Below, piece by piece: positions 63,660-64,000 of a stretch of 64,000 nucleotides of DNA. The translations under genes and the position numbers were made by a program. Source of the DNA: Macrosoma leucophasiata (Eukaryota > Arthropoda > Insecta > Lepidoptera > Hedylidae); the NCBI GenBank assembly GCA_036365455.1, contig JAWQUS010000004.1, forward strand, positions 9,059,501-9,123,500. Reading direction: 5' to 3'. Numbering within the stretch: the first letter of the stretch is position 1; each line of letters starts with the position of its first letter. The notes below the pieces were generated by a model. That model was not told where the DNA came from. It ran no database searches and saw nothing but the letters and a program-made list of their open reading frames with translations.

Positions 63660-64000
63660 AAACGCCTCTATTTCTTCCTAATCAGCCAGGTCTTTGACCC
63701 CTTGGGCATTTTAGAGCCATTCATAAACGGATCTCTTTTTTCTCTAATAAGCCAGGTCTTTGACCCCTTGGGCATTTTAGGGCCATGCATAAAAGGATCT
63801 CTATTTTCTCTAATAAGCCAGGTCTTTGACCCCTTGGGCATTTTAGGGCCATGCATAAAAGGATCTCATTTTACCTCTTATAAGCCAGGTCTTTTACCCC
63901 TTAGGCATTTTTGAACGATGTAAAAAAAAAGGTATCATTTTACCTCTAATAAGCCAGGTCTTTGACCCCTTAGGCATTTTTGAGCCATGTAAAAAAATGG
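63660..64000 (+). repeat. 66-bp minisatellite with an in-frame peptide repeat
   Basis: At least five units, continuing past the window. GCCAGGTCTTTGAC occurs at 63685, 63751 and 63817, and in similar form at 63884 and 63953 (spacing 66, 66, 67, 69). The 66-bp units are 22 codons, so one frame stays open across three units and repeats LISQVFDPLGILGPCIKG; the fourth unit is out of frame. The peptide resembles a conserved segment of BEL/Pao polyproteins. Confidence 0.9.

Noticed and set aside
63668..63914. A real short repeat protein at the right edge
   Set aside because: The open frame follows from a 66-bp tandem repeat and is lost in the fourth unit; treated as a minisatellite derived from coding sequence.

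Overview
The window is a piece of an animal nuclear genome. It is almost certainly from a moth or butterfly (Lepidoptera). I base this on an AT-rich, intron-scale intergenic background crowded with short repeats typical of that order: tRNA-headed SINEs, GAT- and TGTA-tailed retroposons, short hAT and TA-target MITEs, Helitron ends with a GC hairpin plus CTAG, mariner, Penelope-like and BEL/Pao elements. I see no bacterial operon structure. I recognise no complete host gene; two short reading frames (33368-33571 and 49732-49965) are only weak candidates.

Repeat families used in the entries are my own labels. Fam-A: about 285 bp, starts with a GGTGGT...ACCACC hairpin, ends in an A-run, about ten near-full copies plus fragments. 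Fam-B: about 315 bp tRNA-derived SINE. Fam-C: about 345 bp, starts at AATGGCAACCC and ends at CATGCGCGCTTC. Fam-D: about 200 bp tRNA-derived SINE. Fam-E: about 290 bp, starts GGCGTCGGGACGTGAC, ends in a GAT run. Fam-F: 146 bp TA-target MITE. Fam-G: about 570-620 bp, AGGGTTCCGTA to a T-run. Fam-H: about 260 bp, unclassified. Fam-I: 289-290 bp hAT-type MITE with 8-bp target duplications. Fam-J: short SINE 3' end with a TGTA tail. Fam-K: a family split by Fam-G. Fam-L: short motif family.

Layout. 0-20 kb: an intact mariner transposase (384-1409, minus strand) followed by dispersed Fam-A to Fam-I copies. 20-21.3 kb: a second, frameshifted mariner. 22-30 kb: more retroposons, a nested Fam-D/Fam-A insertion and a local tandem duplication (27.6-28.5 kb). 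30.5-33 kb: a 2.15-kb array of seven nearly identical 305-bp units, each carrying a tRNA-like sequence, two on minus and five on plus, inserted as one block into a Fam-A copy with a 12-14 bp target duplication. 35-45 kb: Penelope fragments in an inverted arrangement, then three clusters of old diverged tandem duplications. 46-51 kb: Fam-C and hAT MITEs. 52.1-53.2 kb: a 1,048-bp element with 55-bp hairpin-forming inverted ends and an 8-bp target duplication. 55-58 kb: a tandem duplication built around a Penelope GIY-YIG endonuclease relic. 60.4-63.3 kb: the 5' part of a BEL/Pao retrotransposon (gag plus protease, no reverse transcriptase). 63.65 kb to the end: a 66-bp minisatellite whose open frame repeats a peptide resembling a conserved motif of BEL/Pao polyproteins.

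The elements work independently. Autonomous candidates are the first mariner and, before truncation, the BEL/Pao and Penelope copies. The SINEs, MITEs and Helitron-like pieces would depend on enzymes supplied elsewhere. Nesting gives a relative age order: the diverged tandem duplications, Fam-D and Fam-K are older than the Fam-A, Fam-F and Fam-G insertions that break them, and the tRNA-like array is younger than the Fam-A copy it splits.
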